Source of the DNA: Azoarcus olearius
Lineage (GTDB): Bacteria; Pseudomonadota; Gammaproteobacteria; Burkholderiales; Rhodocyclaceae
Assembly: GCF_001682385.1 (NCBI RefSeq)
Contig: NZ_CP016210.1
Location: 2,852,001 to 2,916,000, forward strand
Direction of reading: 5' to 3'
DNA: 64,000 nt
Part shown: positions 1 through 9,304 of the stretch, piece by piece
How positions within the stretch are numbered: the stretch's first letter is position 1
Layout: every line of letters starts with the position of its first letter
Made by a program: the position numbers and the translations under genes
Notes under the pieces: generated by a model
What the model saw: the letters and a program-made list of their open reading frames with translations, nothing else
Databases searched by the model: none
What the model was told of the DNA's origin: nothing

Positions 1-13
1 GTTGTTCGCTCAT
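1..13 (-). CDS. 5' end of an unidentified gene (first codons only)
   Basis: An ATG on the minus strand at 13-11, followed by codons reading Ser-Glu-Gln, runs off the window edge. A GAGGA ribosome-binding site lies 8 bases upstream. It starts about 20 bases after the stop of the feruloyl-CoA-synthase-like gene, so it is probably the next gene of that operon. Nothing can be said about its product. Confidence 0.4.
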
Positions 14-33
14 TCTCGTTTTCCTCGGGGGGC

Positions 34-1902
34 TCAGATGGCGGAATGGACGGTGATCACCGTCTTGTCCACCACGTCCTGGTACAGGTACTCGACCAGG
101 TCGGCACGGCGGTTGAGCACCATGCGCTGGTTGATGTAGCCCTTGTCGGTGATCTCGCCCGCCTCCACCGACGGCGGTTCGGCCATCAGCAGCGCGCGCG
201 AGGGATAGGTGGAGGAGCCGCCGCCGATCTGCTTCATCAGCGCCATGCCCTGGCGCACGCGCTGGCGCACCGCCGGGTTCAGCAGCAGGTCGATGATGTC
301 GGCGTCCGGCGGCAGGTCCGGGCACAGCGTCCGGCACTCCGGAATGTTGGGGAACACCAGGAAGCCGATCTCGTCGCGGTCGTGGCCGGTCACCACGATG
401 TCCTGCGCCACCGGCTTCATCGCGTCGATGCCCGCCACCCGCAGCGAGCCGACATGCACCCAGGTGCCGGTGAGAAGCTTGAAGTCCTCGCCGACGCGGC
501 CGTCGAACAGCAGCCCCTTCTCCGGGAAACGCTCGTCGAGGAATTCGACGGCGTCGCCGATCATGTAATAGCCCTCCTCATCGAAGGACTTGGCGGTGAT
601 GTCGGGCTGCTTCCAGTAGCCGGGGAAGATGTTCGGGCCTTTCACCCGCACTTCCAGCTTGTCGGCGGAGGGCACCAGCTTGAGCGCCGTGCCCGGCACC
701 GGCACACCGATCACGCCCGGGCGCTCGGCCTCGAAGTGGCAGTCGGTGCACATCGGCGCGGTCTCGGTCGAGCCCCACGACGACACCATGGTCACCTTGT
801 GGCCGGTGGTCTGCTCGGAGAGATCCTCCAGGCCTTCCCACAGGTGGTGCGGCAGCGCGGCCCCGGCGTAGAAGATCAGGTTGAGGCGCGCGAAGAAGGT
901 CTCGCGCAACTGCTTGTCCTCGCGCAGCAGCGGCACCAGCATGTCGTAGGCGCGCGGCACGTTGAAATACACCGTGGGCGAAATCTCCTTGAGATTCTTC
1001 ACGGTCTTGTCGAGACCTGCCGGCGTCGGCTTGCCATCGTCGATCCAGATGGTGCCGCCCCAGCGCAAGATCATGTTGAGGTTGTGGTTGCTGCCGAAGG
1101 TGTGGCTCCACGGCAGCCACTCCACCAGCACCGGCCGGTTTTCCCTGAGGAAGGGCCACACCAGCTCCTTGGCGAGCTGGTTGGAGCACATCATGCGCTG
1201 GGTGTTGATCACCGCCTTGGGCACGCCGACCGAACCGGAGGTGAACAGGAACTTGGCGATGGTGTCGGGAGTGATCGCGTTGAACGCCGCCATCACCGCC
1301 GCCTCGTCCGGCGCCACTTCGATTTCGGCGAAGGGCACGGTGCCCGCGGTGGGTTGGCTGTTGCGGCCGGCGATCACCACGCCGTCATGCAATTCGCGGA
1401 TCGCCGCCAGCGCCGGGGCGAACTTCTCCACCGGATCGGCAAAGATCACCCCCGGACGCAGCAGCTCGATGTTGCCCTTGAGCTTGGCGTGGTCCCTGGA
1501 CATCAGCGAGTTGCCCGGCGAGATCGAGCTGACCGGCACGCCGACGTGCATCGCCGCCAGCATCAGCAGCGCGTGCTCGATCGAGTTGTCCGACAGGATC
1601 ACCACCGGCCGCTCGGCCGACAGCTTCTGGCCGAGCAGCCAGGTGGCGATGCCGATCACCCGGCGGCGGGTCTCGCCCCAGGTGATCTTGCGCCACTCGC
1701 CGCTGACCGCATCGCGTTCGGCGAGGAAGAGCTGGTCGGGCGTTTCCTTGCCCCACTTCTCCACCCACTCGCCGACGCAGCGGGCATAGGTGTCGGGAAG
1801 CGGAATCCCGGACCGCAGGATGCGCGAACCATCGCCGCGCGTTTCGACATTGACGACCGGCTTGGCAAACATCCGGCCAACGTCACGAATCACCGTTTCC
1901 AT
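34..1902 (-). CDS. fcs: Feruloyl-CoA synthase-like acyl-CoA ligase
   Basis: A 622-residue ANL-superfamily adenylating enzyme. It would join an aromatic acid (ferulate, coumarate or a similar hydroxycinnamate) to CoA via an acyl-adenylate. The phosphate-binding loop FLFTSGSVGVPKAV lies near residue 220; the motif SSWGSTE and the later YYMIGDAVEF block are the usual A5 and A7 motifs. Length matches the feruloyl-CoA synthase family (about 600-630). The gene follows an ABC importer gene set on the same strand, 28 bases after the binding-protein stop, which suggests uptake and activation of one substrate. The hydratase-lyase expected next in ferulate degradation is not in the window. A CoA ligase for another aryl-propenoic or aryl-acetic acid is the main alternative. 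Confidence 0.72.
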   Translation of the reverse strand: METVIRDVGRMFAKPVVNVETRGDGSRILRSGIPLPDTYARCVGEWVEKWGKETPDQLFLAERDAVSGEWRKITWGETRRRVIGIATWLLGQKLSAERPVVILSDNSIEHALLMLAAMHVGVPVSSISPGNSLMSRDHAKLKGNIELLRPGVIFADPVEKFAPALAAIRELHDGVVIAGRNSQPTAGTVPFAEIEVAPDEAAVMAAFNAITPDTIAKFLFTSGSVGVPKAVINTQRMMCSNQLAKELVWPFLRENRPVLVEWLPWSHTFGSNHNLNMILRWGGTIWIDDGKPTPAGLDKTVKNLKEISPTVYFNVPRAYDMLVPLLREDKQLRETFFARLNLIFYAGAALPHHLWEGLEDLSEQTTGHKVTMVSSWGSTETAPMCTDCHFEAERPGVIGVPVPGTALKLVPSADKLEVRVKGPNIFPGYWKQPDITAKSFDEEGYYMIGDAVEFLDERFPEKGLLFDGRVGEDFKLLTGTWVHVGSLRVAGIDAMKPVAQDIVVTGHDRDEIGFLVFPNIPECRTLCPDLPPDADIIDLLLNPAVRQRVRQGMALMKQIGGGSSTYPSRALLMAEPPSVEAGEITDKGYINQRMVLNRRADLVEYLYQDVVDKTVITVHSAI

Positions 1903-1930
1903 AGGATTCCCCGTTCCCTTGCCTGTCGTC

Positions 1931-3076
1931 TTACTCGGCGCGCATCAGCTTGTAGGCGCCGTTTTCCACCTTCACCAGCACGCGCGCGCGGTTGTCGTGG
2001 CCGAAGTGGTCGGTCGCGCTCATGTTGTACACACCGTGCACACCCACCACGTTCTTGGTGCCTTCGATGGCGTCGCGCAGCGCGGCGCGGAACTCCGGCG
2101 TACCCGGCTTGGCCTTGGCCTTGGCGGTCGGCACGGCGTTGTTCAGGATCAGATAGGCGTCATACAGGTGAGCGCCCTGCGGGCCCACGGTGCCGGCGCC
2201 GTACTTGGCCTCGTAGCTCTTGACGTAGTCGGTGATGGCCGCCTTCATCGGATGCGCATCCGGCAGCTGGTCGCCGACCACGATCGGGCCGGTGACGAAG
2301 ATGCCGCCTTCCAGCGCCTTGCCGCCCACGCGCAGCACGTCGCGGCCGATGGCACCGTGGGTCTGGTAGATGCGGCCCTTGTAGCCACGCTCGACCAGCG
2401 TCGAATGCGGCAGCGCCGACGGCGTGCCCGAAGAGACGATCAGGATCGCGTCCGGCTTGGCGGCGATCAGCTTCATCGCCTGGCCCATCACCGAGGTGTC
2501 GGCGCGGTTGAACTTCTCGGTCACCGTCAGCGGGATGTTCTTGGCATCGGCCGCCTTCTTCATTTCGGCCATGAAGCTCTCGCCGTAGGGGTCGGCAAAG
2601 CCGATCACGCCGATGCTCTTGACGCCGTTGGCCGCCATGTCCTCTGCAATGGCGCCGGCCATGATGCGGTTGTGCTGCGGCATGCGGAACACCCAGTGAT
2701 CCTTCTCCGGCGGCAGCGTCGCCACCGGGCCGAGGGCCAGCAGCGGGGTCTTGGACTCGACCGCAACCTCGGTCACCGCGATGGTGTTGGACACGGTGGA
2801 GGAACCGATGATGACGTCGACCTTGTCTTCCTCGGCCAGCTTCTTGGCGTTCTTGGAGGCCTGGGTCGGGTCGGTGGCGTCGTCGAGGACGATCCAGTTC
2901 ACTTTCTCACCGGCAATGGTGGCCGGCAGCAGCGCAACGGTGTTCTTCTGCGGCGCGCCAAGCGCGGACGCGGGACCGGTGGCGGACACGGTGATCCCCA
3001 CGTTGATGTCGGCCCAGGCCGGCATGGAGAACAGGGATGCCACCGAGACTGCCACTGCAAGTTTCTTGAACTTCAT
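1931..3076 (-). CDS. ABC transporter periplasmic binding protein, LivK/aromatic-acid type
   Basis: A 381-residue type I periplasmic binding protein (Peripla_BP_6/LivK family). The signal peptide is clear: MKFKKL, a hydrophobic core, and cleavage after MPAWA before DINVG. The open frame extends far upstream through repeat DNA, but the ATG at 3076 has a strong AGGAGG site and starts the signal peptide, so I chose it. It follows the transporter ATPase gene after a 374-base spacer carrying repeats. Paralogues of this family bind amino acids or, in soil bacteria, aromatic acids such as hydroxycinnamates. The adjacent CoA ligase favours an aromatic ligand, but this is inference. Confidence 0.85.
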   Translation of the reverse strand: MKFKKLAVAVSVASLFSMPAWADINVGITVSATGPASALGAPQKNTVALLPATIAGEKVNWIVLDDATDPTQASKNAKKLAEEDKVDVIIGSSTVSNTIAVTEVAVESKTPLLALGPVATLPPEKDHWVFRMPQHNRIMAGAIAEDMAANGVKSIGVIGFADPYGESFMAEMKKAADAKNIPLTVTEKFNRADTSVMGQAMKLIAAKPDAILIVSSGTPSALPHSTLVERGYKGRIYQTHGAIGRDVLRVGGKALEGGIFVTGPIVVGDQLPDAHPMKAAITDYVKSYEAKYGAGTVGPQGAHLYDAYLILNNAVPTAKAKAKPGTPEFRAALRDAIEGTKNVVGVHGVYNMSATDHFGHDNRARVLVKVENGAYKLMRAE

Positions 3077-3226
3077 GATTCCTCCTAAGGATGGATGCCG
3101 GACCGCAGTCCGGCCTGCTTTCACCTCTACCGCCGACGGCATGAGTGCCGTTCTTGTGGTGTTGCTGCTGTTTCCTTCTACTGCCTGGCCTGCATTCGTT
3201 CTTGTATGGAGGGGGTGAGCGGTTTT

Positions 3227-3428
3227 CCCCCTCCCCTTCAAGGGGGCGTAGGCGGGGTTTCGCAGAGCATCGCTCTGCGCCGCCGGAGCGGCGGAGCGAA
3301 GCGAAGACTCCTGGGCTGGCCTGATTTGCCCCCTCCCCTTCAATGGGAGGGCTGGGGTGGGGATGGGGTCAGGCGGCAGCCCAACCCATCCCCCTCCTAA
3401 CCTCCCCCTTGAAGGGGGAGGGACAAAA
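3227..3428. repeat. Composite palindromic intergenic repeat, copy A
   Basis: This fills most of the 374-base gap between the livF-like and livK-like genes. It contains three blocks of the CCCTCCCCTTCAAGGGG type in opposing orientations. Between them are a GGGTGGGGATGGGGT tract and its partner CCCATCCCCCTCC, a small hairpin (GCAGAGC-ATC-GCTCTGC) and a GCCGGAGCGGCGGAGCG tract. Related copies occur at 26428, 48910 and 51679. Sitting inside an operon, it could attenuate transcription or shape the mRNA, giving different levels of binding protein and membrane components. Confidence 0.8.
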
Positions 3429-3450
3429 CCCTTTCGCTCAAGTGCCGCCC

Positions 3451-4212
3451 TCAAGTCGCCAGCATCTCCTGATGCTTCCCCCCCAACCCCAGATACGCCT
3501 CGATCACCCGCGGGTCGTCCTTCAGCTGCGCCGCCGGCCCTTCCATCGCGATCTGCCCGGTCTCGAGCACATACGCGTAGTCCGCCACCTGCAACGCCGC
3601 CCGTGCGTTCTGTTCCACCAGCAGGATCGACACGCCGCGCTTTCTCAGCTCCGCGATGATCCGGAAGATTTCCCGCACGATCAGCGGCGCCAGGCCCAGG
3701 CTCGGTTCGTCCAGCATCAAGAGCTTGGGCTTGGCCATCAGCGCGCGGCCCACCGCCAGCATCTGGCGCTCGCCGCCGGAGAGCGTGCCGGCGAGCTGGC
3801 TGCGGCGTTCTTTGAGGCGCGGGAAGAGGTGATACACCTCTTCCATCGTCTGCCCGTGGTCGCGCTTGCCCATGCGGTAGCGCTGGAAGGCGCCCAGCGT
3901 GAGGTTGTCTTCCACGGTCATCTCGCCGAAGAGTTCGCGCTTCTCGGGCACGAGGTTCATGCCGCGCGCGACCATGCGTTCGACTTCCGGCACCGCTTCG
4001 ATGCTGCCGTCGAAAGCGACTTTGCCCTTGGAGTTGAGCACCCCCATGATCGCGGAGAGCATCGTCGTCTTGCCCGCGCCGTTGGGGCCGATCACGGTGA
4101 CGATCTGGCCTTCGCCCACGGTGAGGTTGGCGTTGGTCAAGGCTTCGACCTTGCCGTAAGCCACGCACAGGTCCTGGATCTCCAGCACCTTGTTCTTCGT
4201 TTCGTTCGCCAT
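3451..4212 (-). CDS. livF: ABC transporter ATP-binding protein, LivF type
   Basis: A 253-residue ABC ATPase of the branched-chain-amino-acid-type importer. Walker A is GPNGAGKTT near residue 40, the signature is LSGGERQML near 140, and Walker B is LLMLDEPSLGLAP, with the switch histidine region replaced by VEQN as usual in LivF. The ATG at 4212 overlaps the stop of the upstream permease-ATPase fusion (TGATG), so translation is probably coupled. A GTG one codon earlier is possible. It should pair with the LivG half of the fusion protein as the two nucleotide-binding subunits. Confidence 0.92.
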   Translation of the reverse strand: MANETKNKVLEIQDLCVAYGKVEALTNANLTVGEGQIVTVIGPNGAGKTTMLSAIMGVLNSKGKVAFDGSIEAVPEVERMVARGMNLVPEKRELFGEMTVEDNLTLGAFQRYRMGKRDHGQTMEEVYHLFPRLKERRSQLAGTLSGGERQMLAVGRALMAKPKLLMLDEPSLGLAPLIVREIFRIIAELRKRGVSILLVEQNARAALQVADYAYVLETGQIAMEGPAAQLKDDPRVIEAYLGLGGKHQEMLAT

Positions 4213-6074
4213 CACTCCACCCCGCCCAGGTAGGCTTCGAGCACCTTCGGATCCTTCTGCACGTCTTCGGGCAGGCCCTCGGCGATCTTCTCGCCGAACT
4301 CCATCACCACCACCCGATCGACCAGCCCCATCACGAAGTCCATGTCGTGTTCGACCAAGAGGATCGCCATGCCTTCGGCTTTGAGTTTCTTCAGCAGCTC
4401 GCCGAGCGCTTCCTTCTCCTTGAAGCGCAGCCCCGCGGCGGGCTCATCGAGCAGCAGCAGGCAGGGGTCGGAGCAGAGCGCTCTTGCGATCTCGAGGATG
4501 CGCTGCTGGCCGAGCGCGAGGCTGCCGGCTTCGTCGAACATGTGTTCGGCCAAGCCCACGCGTTCGATCTGGCGGGCGGCTTCTGCGAGCAGGCGCGCTT
4601 CTTCTTCGCGGTCCATGCGCCAGGCGGCGCTGAGCACGCCCTTGTCGCCGCGCAGGTGGCCGCCGATGGCGACGTTCTCGAGCACACTCATGGTCGGGAG
4701 CAGCTTCACGTGCTGGAAGCTGCGGCTCATGCCCATCCGTGCGATCTCGCGCGAGTCGTGACCGGCCACCGGCTTGCCGCGGAAGAGGACCTCGCCCGAG
4801 GTCGGGGTGTCGACGCCCGAGATCTGGTTGAACATGGTGCTCTTGCCCGCGCCGTTGGGGCCGATCAGCGCGAGGATCTCGCCCGCCTTCACTTCCAGGC
4901 TCATGTTGTTGTTGGCGATGAGCCCGCCGAACTTGCGGGTGACGTTCTTCGCTTCGAGGATCAGCTCGCCTTTGCCCGGGAGTTCGCGGCGCGGCAGTTC
5001 CTTGGCGGCGGCGTCCAGCGTCTTGCGCCTGGCCTTGACCGGCACCAGCTTGGTGAGGATGGGCCACAGGCCGTCGCGGGCGCGTTGCAGCACGATCACC
5101 ATCATCAGGCCGAAGACGATGACTTCGAAGTTGCCCGACTGGCCGAAGAGGCGCGGCAGGAGGTCCTGCAGCCACTGCTTCAACACGGTGATGACGCCGG
5201 CGCCGACCAGCGCGCCCCAGACGTGACCGGCGCCGCCGACCACCGCCATGAAGAGGTACTCGATGCCGATGTGCAGCCCGAACGGGGTCGGATTGACGAA
5301 GCGCTGCATGTGGGCGTAGAGCCAGCCCGAGGCGCAGGCGTGCAGCGCGGCGATCACGAAGATGATCATGCGCGAGCGCGAGGTATCGACGCCCATCGCT
5401 TCGGCCATCACCATGCCGCCCTTCAAGGCGCGGATCGCGCGGCCTTCGCGGGAATCGAGCAGGTTCTGGGTGGTGAAGACCGCGGCGAGCAGGAAGACCC
5501 AGATGAGGTAGTAGATCTCTTCGCCCTGGTCGAGCACCCATCCGAAGATCGAGATCGGCGGAATGCCGGTGAGGCCGGTGTGGCCGCCCAGGCTTTCCAT
5601 GGTGCCGAAGAGGAAGTACAGCGAAATCCCCCAGGCGATGGTGCCCAGCGGCAGGTAGTGGCCGGAGAGCTTGAGGGTGAGCGAACCGAGCACCACCGCC
5701 ACCACGGCGGTGAAGGCGAGGCCGACGACCAGCGCGAGCCAGGGTGAGCCGCCCGCCCAGGCGAGCCAGGCGGGCAGATCGGTGGCGGTGCACAGCAGCG
5801 CCGTGGTGTAGGCGCCCAGCCCCACGAAGGCGGCCTGGCCGAAGCTGGTGAGGCCGCCGACGCCGGTCAAGAGCACCAGGCCGAGCGCGACCATGGCGTA
5901 CAGACCGATGTAGTTCAAGAGCGTCACGTAGAACGGCGGCAGCACCAGCGGGGCCACGGCCAGCAGCGCGAGAAAGACGCCGAGCACGAGGCGGGGCGAA
6001 AGCATGGTGGAGGCTCCCGGGGTGGAGGCGGAGGGGGTCGCGGACGACGGCTCGATCGGAAGACGGGCGGTCAT
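4212..6074 (-). CDS. ABC transporter permease-ATPase fusion, LivM-LivG
   Basis: A 620-residue protein joining two importer subunits. Residues about 25-330 are a LivM-type permease with 8-10 hydrophobic segments and a [17 protein letters not shown] motif. After a basic linker, residues about 365-620 are a LivG-type ATPase with GPNGAGKST, a degenerate signature LALGQQRIL and Walker [12 protein letters not shown]. The ATG at 6074 overlaps the livH-type stop by four bases (ATGA), which fixes the start. In most genomes these are separate proteins. Fusions occur in proteobacteria and fix the permease:ATPase ratio. It should assemble with the LivH-type permease, the LivF-type ATPase and the binding protein. 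Confidence 0.9.
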   Translation of the reverse strand: MTARLPIEPSSATPSASTPGASTMLSPRLVLGVFLALLAVAPLVLPPFYVTLLNYIGLYAMVALGLVLLTGVGGLTSFGQAAFVGLGAYTTALLCTATDLPAWLAWAGGSPWLALVVGLAFTAVVAVVLGSLTLKLSGHYLPLGTIAWGISLYFLFGTMESLGGHTGLTGIPPISIFGWVLDQGEEIYYLIWVFLLAAVFTTQNLLDSREGRAIRALKGGMVMAEAMGVDTSRSRMIIFVIAALHACASGWLYAHMQRFVNPTPFGLHIGIEYLFMAVVGGAGHVWGALVGAGVITVLKQWLQDLLPRLFGQSGNFEVIVFGLMMVIVLQRARDGLWPILTKLVPVKARRKTLDAAAKELPRRELPGKGELILEAKNVTRKFGGLIANNNMSLEVKAGEILALIGPNGAGKSTMFNQISGVDTPTSGEVLFRGKPVAGHDSREIARMGMSRSFQHVKLLPTMSVLENVAIGGHLRGDKGVLSAAWRMDREEEARLLAEAARQIERVGLAEHMFDEAGSLALGQQRILEIARALCSDPCLLLLDEPAAGLRFKEKEALGELLKKLKAEGMAILLVEHDMDFVMGLVDRVVVMEFGEKIAEGLPEDVQKDPKVLEAYLGGVE

Positions 6075-7108
6075 TCTTCTTCCTCCAGGTGATGGCTGGT
6101 GAGCGAGCGCCACAGCAGCACCGGGATGATCAGCGTGAAGACGATCACTTCCTTGTAGGCGCTGGCCCAGAACGAGGAGAAGGCTTCGAGCAGCCCCACC
6201 AGCACGGCGCCGATGGCGGCGATCGGGTAGCTGCCGAGCCCGCCGATGATGGCGGCGACGAACCCCTTCAGGCCGATCAGGAAGCCGGTGTCGTAGTAGA
6301 TGGTGGTGATCGGGGCGATCAGCACGCCCGACAGCGCGCCGATGAAGGCGGCGAGCACGAAGGTGAGCTTGCCGGCGAGCGCGGGCGAGATGCCCATCAG
6401 CTGGGCGCCGACGCGGTTGATCGCGGTCGCGCGCAGCGCCTTGCCGTACAGCGTGCGCTCGAAGAACTGGTACAGCGCGGCGATCAGCGCGATCGAGGCG
6501 ACGATCACCCAGATCGTCTGGCCGGACACCAGCAGCGGGCCGACTTCGAAGCGCGCATCCGAGAACGCCGGGGTGCGCTGGCCTTCGGCGCCGAAGAAGA
6601 GCAGGCCGAGGCCGACCATGCCGACGTGCACCGCGACCGAGACGATCAGCAGGATCAGCACCGGCGCGGCGGCGATCGGCTGATACACCACGCGGTACAG
6701 GTAGGGGCCCATCGGCACCACCACCGCGAGCGCGAGCAGCACCTGCACCGCCAGCGGCAGCTCCTTGACCGGCAGCGCCATCAGCACGCCCGCGAGCGCC
6801 AGCGGATAGGCAAGGTTCCAGCCGACGATGCCGGGCAGCTTCTTCGCGTTACCCGACTGCAGCGCGCCGCGCCCGTCCAGCACCGCCGCCACCGCACCCA
6901 GCCCGGCCAGCAGCCACACCGTCGCCGGCACCGCGCCCGCCTGCAGCATCGCCAGCGTCAACGCCCCGTAGGCAACGAACTCCCCTTGCGGGATGAAGAT
7001 CACCCGCGTCACCGCAAACACCAGCACCAGCGCCAGTGCCAGCAGCGCGTAGATCGCTCCGTTGGTGATGCCGTCCTGGCCAAGCAACAGCGCTATCTGA
7101 AAATCCAT
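6071..7108 (-). CDS. livH: ABC transporter permease, LivH type
   Basis: A 345-residue inner-membrane permease with about eight hydrophobic segments. It starts with [35 protein letters not shown], the typical LivH amino end, and carries [24 protein letters not shown] in the second half. Residues 80-115 form an extra, less conserved segment compared with E. coli LivH (308 residues). The ATG at 7108 has a GGGAGGG purine run upstream. It is the first gene of the importer operon; the downstream fusion gene overlaps it by four bases. Confidence 0.9.
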   Translation of the reverse strand: MDFQIALLLGQDGITNGAIYALLALALVLVFAVTRVIFIPQGEFVAYGALTLAMLQAGAVPATVWLLAGLGAVAAVLDGRGALQSGNAKKLPGIVGWNLAYPLALAGVLMALPVKELPLAVQVLLALAVVVPMGPYLYRVVYQPIAAAPVLILLIVSVAVHVGMVGLGLLFFGAEGQRTPAFSDARFEVGPLLVSGQTIWVIVASIALIAALYQFFERTLYGKALRATAINRVGAQLMGISPALAGKLTFVLAAFIGALSGVLIAPITTIYYDTGFLIGLKGFVAAIIGGLGSYPIAAIGAVLVGLLEAFSSFWASAYKEVIVFTLIIPVLLWRSLTSHHLEEEE

Positions 7109-7186
7109 GGCGTACCCCTGCCCTCCCGGTCACGGCCGGGATGTCGATGATCGTGAACAACGACCGGCGAAACGCCGGCCGCAAAC

Positions 7187-7300
7187 TCAGCGCGCGGGCG
7201 CGCCGAAGCTGCCGCGGCGTGCGCCGGCGACGGCGCAGTGCACGAGTGGGGAATGGGGCGCGGCGCGGAATGCGCCGGGGCGGCGGGAAAGGGTGACCAT
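7187..7300 (-). CDS. Possible 37-residue leader peptide upstream of the importer operon
   Basis: A short reading frame beginning MVTLSRRPGAF, with a very strong AGGAGG site 8 bases before the ATG. It lies between the predicted promoter at 7398-7426 and livH. It encodes an arginine- and alanine-rich peptide with no recognisable domain. The strong ribosome-binding site is the only argument for translation. It could be a leader peptide affecting operon expression, or chance. Confidence 0.3.
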   Translation of the reverse strand: MVTLSRRPGAFRAAPHSPLVHCAVAGARRGSFGAPAR

Positions 7301-7397
7301 CTGCGACTCCTCCTGATTCGACGTCTTCAGCGTCCCGACCGGTACGGCGGCTTGTGCCACTCTTGGCGATCGGTCCGGCACTTGCCGGTGTGACTGC

Positions 7398-7426
7398 ACT
7401 GTAGCCTCGTCAAACTAGCTTGTCAA
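7398..7426 (-). promoter_or_regulatory. Predicted sigma-70 promoter of the importer/ligase operon
   Basis: On the minus strand TTGACA (7426-7421), 17 bases and TACAGT (7403-7398) give a near-consensus promoter. It lies in the only AT-rich stretch of the 442-base gap between livH and the divergent tetR gene. A direct repeat GTTTGAC occurs twice within it, and AACTA/TAGTT half-sites flank it around 7413-7450. These are candidate binding sites for the TetR protein encoded next door. Confidence 0.55.
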
Positions 7427-7550
7427 ACACTTGTTCAATTGATTAGTTAGTTCTATGTTACGGGTAAGCCTGCGCTGCGGCGACGTCCCGCGCTCGCTAT
7501 GATTCCGCCCCGAACGCCGCGCACAGCCGGCCCAACTTCGCAGATCGACC

Positions 7551-8465
7551 ATGAACCAGGCGCTCTCCCGCACCCCTGCCCCCGACGACAATCGCGATGT
7601 CGAAAGCCGCATCCTCGAACTCGCCCGCAGCGAACCGGAACTCGGCCAGGCCGCGGTGGCCGAGCGCCTGCGCCTCGACGGGCTGCAGATTTCCGCCTCG
7701 GGCGTGCGCTACATCTGGCAGAAGCACGGCCTGGAAACCGCGGTGAAACGCCTGCAGGCGCTGGCCGACGAAGCCGGTGACGGCGTCGAGGTGCTGACCG
7801 AGAACCAGCGCCGCCTGCTCGAGCGCGGCGAACTCAGCGCGCGGCTGGCGCGCGGTGAAACCGCCAACGACAGCGGCGGCGAGCCTGGCGGCGACAGCGG
7901 CGGCGAGCCGGTGGAGCGACGCCAGGTGATCCTGACCGCCGCCGCCGAACTGTTCTCCGAGCAGGGCTACGACCGCAGTTCCATCCGCGACATCGCGCGC
8001 AAGGTGGGCCTGCTGCCCGGCTCGGTCTATCACTACTTTCCGTCCAAGGACGAGCTGTACCTGGCGGTGCATCGCGAAGGCTTCCAGCGCGTGCTGGGGC
8101 GTGTGAAGGCGGCGGCGGAAGAAGGCAGCGATCCGTGGGACCGCCTGCGGCGGGCGTGCGAGGTACACGTCAGCGGCATCGTCGAAGGCTCGCCGATCGA
8201 CCGCATCACCGGCCACAGCCTCTCCTTCACCGGCAACCAGGAACTGCTGGCCAAGATCCAGCCCTACCGCGAAGCCTACGAGGAAGTGTTCCGTGACCTC
8301 ATCAAGGCGCTGCCGGTTGCCCCCGGCACCGACCGCACACTGCTGCGCCTGTTCCTGCTCGGCGGCATGAACTGGATCTACCTGTGGTATCGCGAAGGAC
8401 GCCGCAGCCCGCGCGACATTGCCGACGCGATGGTGGAGATGGTGCGCCGCGGCGTGACGGGCTGA
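7551..8465 (+). CDS. TetR-family regulator with an extra N-terminal transposase-type helix-turn-helix
   Basis: A 304-residue DNA-binding regulator. Residues 124-170 are a standard TetR helix-turn-helix (AAELFSEQGYDRSSIRDIARKVG, then GSVYHYFPSKDELY), followed by the ligand-binding half. Unusually, residues about 17-73 (VAERLRLDGLQISASGVRYIW, then HGLETAVKRLQAL) look like the winged helix-turn-helix of IS-type transposases/integrases. A hydrophilic linker with the repeats SGGEPGG and SGGEP joins the two. It is divergent from the livH-fcs operon, so control of that operon by an aromatic-acyl-CoA or aromatic-acid ligand is likely (inference). Confidence 0.85.
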   Translation: MNQALSRTPAPDDNRDVESRILELARSEPELGQAAVAERLRLDGLQISASGVRYIWQKHGLETAVKRLQALADEAGDGVEVLTENQRRLLERGELSARLARGETANDSGGEPGGDSGGEPVERRQVILTAAAELFSEQGYDRSSIRDIARKVGLLPGSVYHYFPSKDELYLAVHREGFQRVLGRVKAAAEEGSDPWDRLRRACEVHVSGIVEGSPIDRITGHSLSFTGNQELLAKIQPYREAYEEVFRDLIKALPVAPGTDRTLLRLFLLGGMNWIYLWYREGRRSPRDIADAMVEMVRRGVTG

Positions 8466-8620
8466 ACCGCGCCGCCCCCGCAGCGGGCGACGACCAGCCC
8501 GGCACCATGACGGGCATGCCCTGCCGCTTCCAAGCGGAGTAAGCGGCGGCCACGGGGGCGCCTCCGTTTCCGCCGCTCCGTTGCAGGCACAATGCGCTGC
8601 GCGCGGGAAGGATTGTTTTT

Positions 8621-8646
8621 ACGAGACAGTCAGTCCAATATCTCGT
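8621..8646. promoter_or_regulatory. Inverted repeat just before a tetR start codon
   Basis: ACGAGA at 8621-8626 is mirrored by TCTCGT at 8641-8646, with 14 bases between. It lies directly against the ATG at 8648 of the second tetR gene. The spacer contains GACAGTCAGTCC, a degenerate form of the GAC/GTC half-sites of the palindrome at 9305. It may be an autoregulatory operator. Confidence 0.4.
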
Positions 8647-8647
8647 C

Positions 8648-9286
8648 ATGGATGCGCCGCCCCTTACCCCCCGTCGCCGCGGCAGGCCCCCGAAGCAGCG
8701 GGAAGACCTGATCGGAACACGTGAATTGCTGTTGCGTGCGGGCCTGGAAGTGCTCACCGAAAAGGGGTTCTCAGCCACCGGCATCGAGGAAATCCTGGGT
8801 CGGGTAAACGTGCCCAAGGGCTCGTTCTACCATTACTTCGACAGCAAGGAATCCTTCGGCCTGGAACTCATCCAGCGCTATGGCGAGTTTTTCGCGAGGA
8901 AGCTGGACCGCCACCTGCTGAACGACGCGCTTTCGCCGCTCGATCGCCTGCGCGCCTTCGTCGCCGATGCGAAAGACGGCATGGCGCGGCACGCCTACCG
9001 CCGCGGCTGCCTGATCGGAAACCTCGGGCAGGAAATGGGCGCGCTGCCCGAAAGCTTCCGCGCCAGCCTGAAAGAGACCTTCGAAGACTGGCAGACGCGT
9101 TTTTCCACCTGTCTGATGGCAGCCCAGCAGGCCGGAGAACTGTCCCCCTGCGCGAATCCGCCACAACTCGCCGCCTTCTTCTGGATCGGCTGGGAGGGTG
9201 CGGTGCTGCGCGCCAAGCTCGAGCAATCCGCCGCGCCGCTCGACGTTTTTGCCGATTTCTTCTTTGCGGGTTTGCCGCCCGCCTGA
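8648..9286 (+). CDS. TetR-family regulator, NemR/AcuR-like
   Basis: A 212-residue repressor. The N-terminal helix-turn-helix spans about residues 22-68 (LEVLTEKGFSATGIEEILGRVNVPKGSFYHYFDSKESF). The C-terminal domain contains YRRGCLIGNLGQEMG, the conserved block of the TetR_C NemR/AcuR group, which includes regulators responding to electrophiles through cysteine. A cysteine is present in that block. An RRRGRPPK basic tail precedes the helix-turn-helix. Just downstream is an AhpD-like gene with a palindrome in its promoter region, so this is probably its repressor. Confidence 0.85.
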   Translation: MDAPPLTPRRRGRPPKQREDLIGTRELLLRAGLEVLTEKGFSATGIEEILGRVNVPKGSFYHYFDSKESFGLELIQRYGEFFARKLDRHLLNDALSPLDRLRAFVADAKDGMARHAYRRGCLIGNLGQEMGALPESFRASLKETFEDWQTRFSTCLMAAQQAGELSPCANPPQLAAFFWIGWEGAVLRAKLEQSAAPLDVFADFFFAGLPPA

Positions 9287-9304
9287 CCTTTTTTTAAGCT
9301 CGAC

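Noticed and set aside
46-2223. A 725-codon open frame on the plus strand across the CoA ligase and binding-protein genes
   Set aside because: It is antisense to two well-supported genes. The His/Arg/Val-rich composition is typical of GC-rich shadow frames, and no domain is seen.
1931-4168. A 745-codon frame extending the binding protein upstream
   Set aside because: The extension covers repeat DNA and antisense-frame ATPase sequence. A signal peptide and strong ribosome-binding site place the start at 3076.
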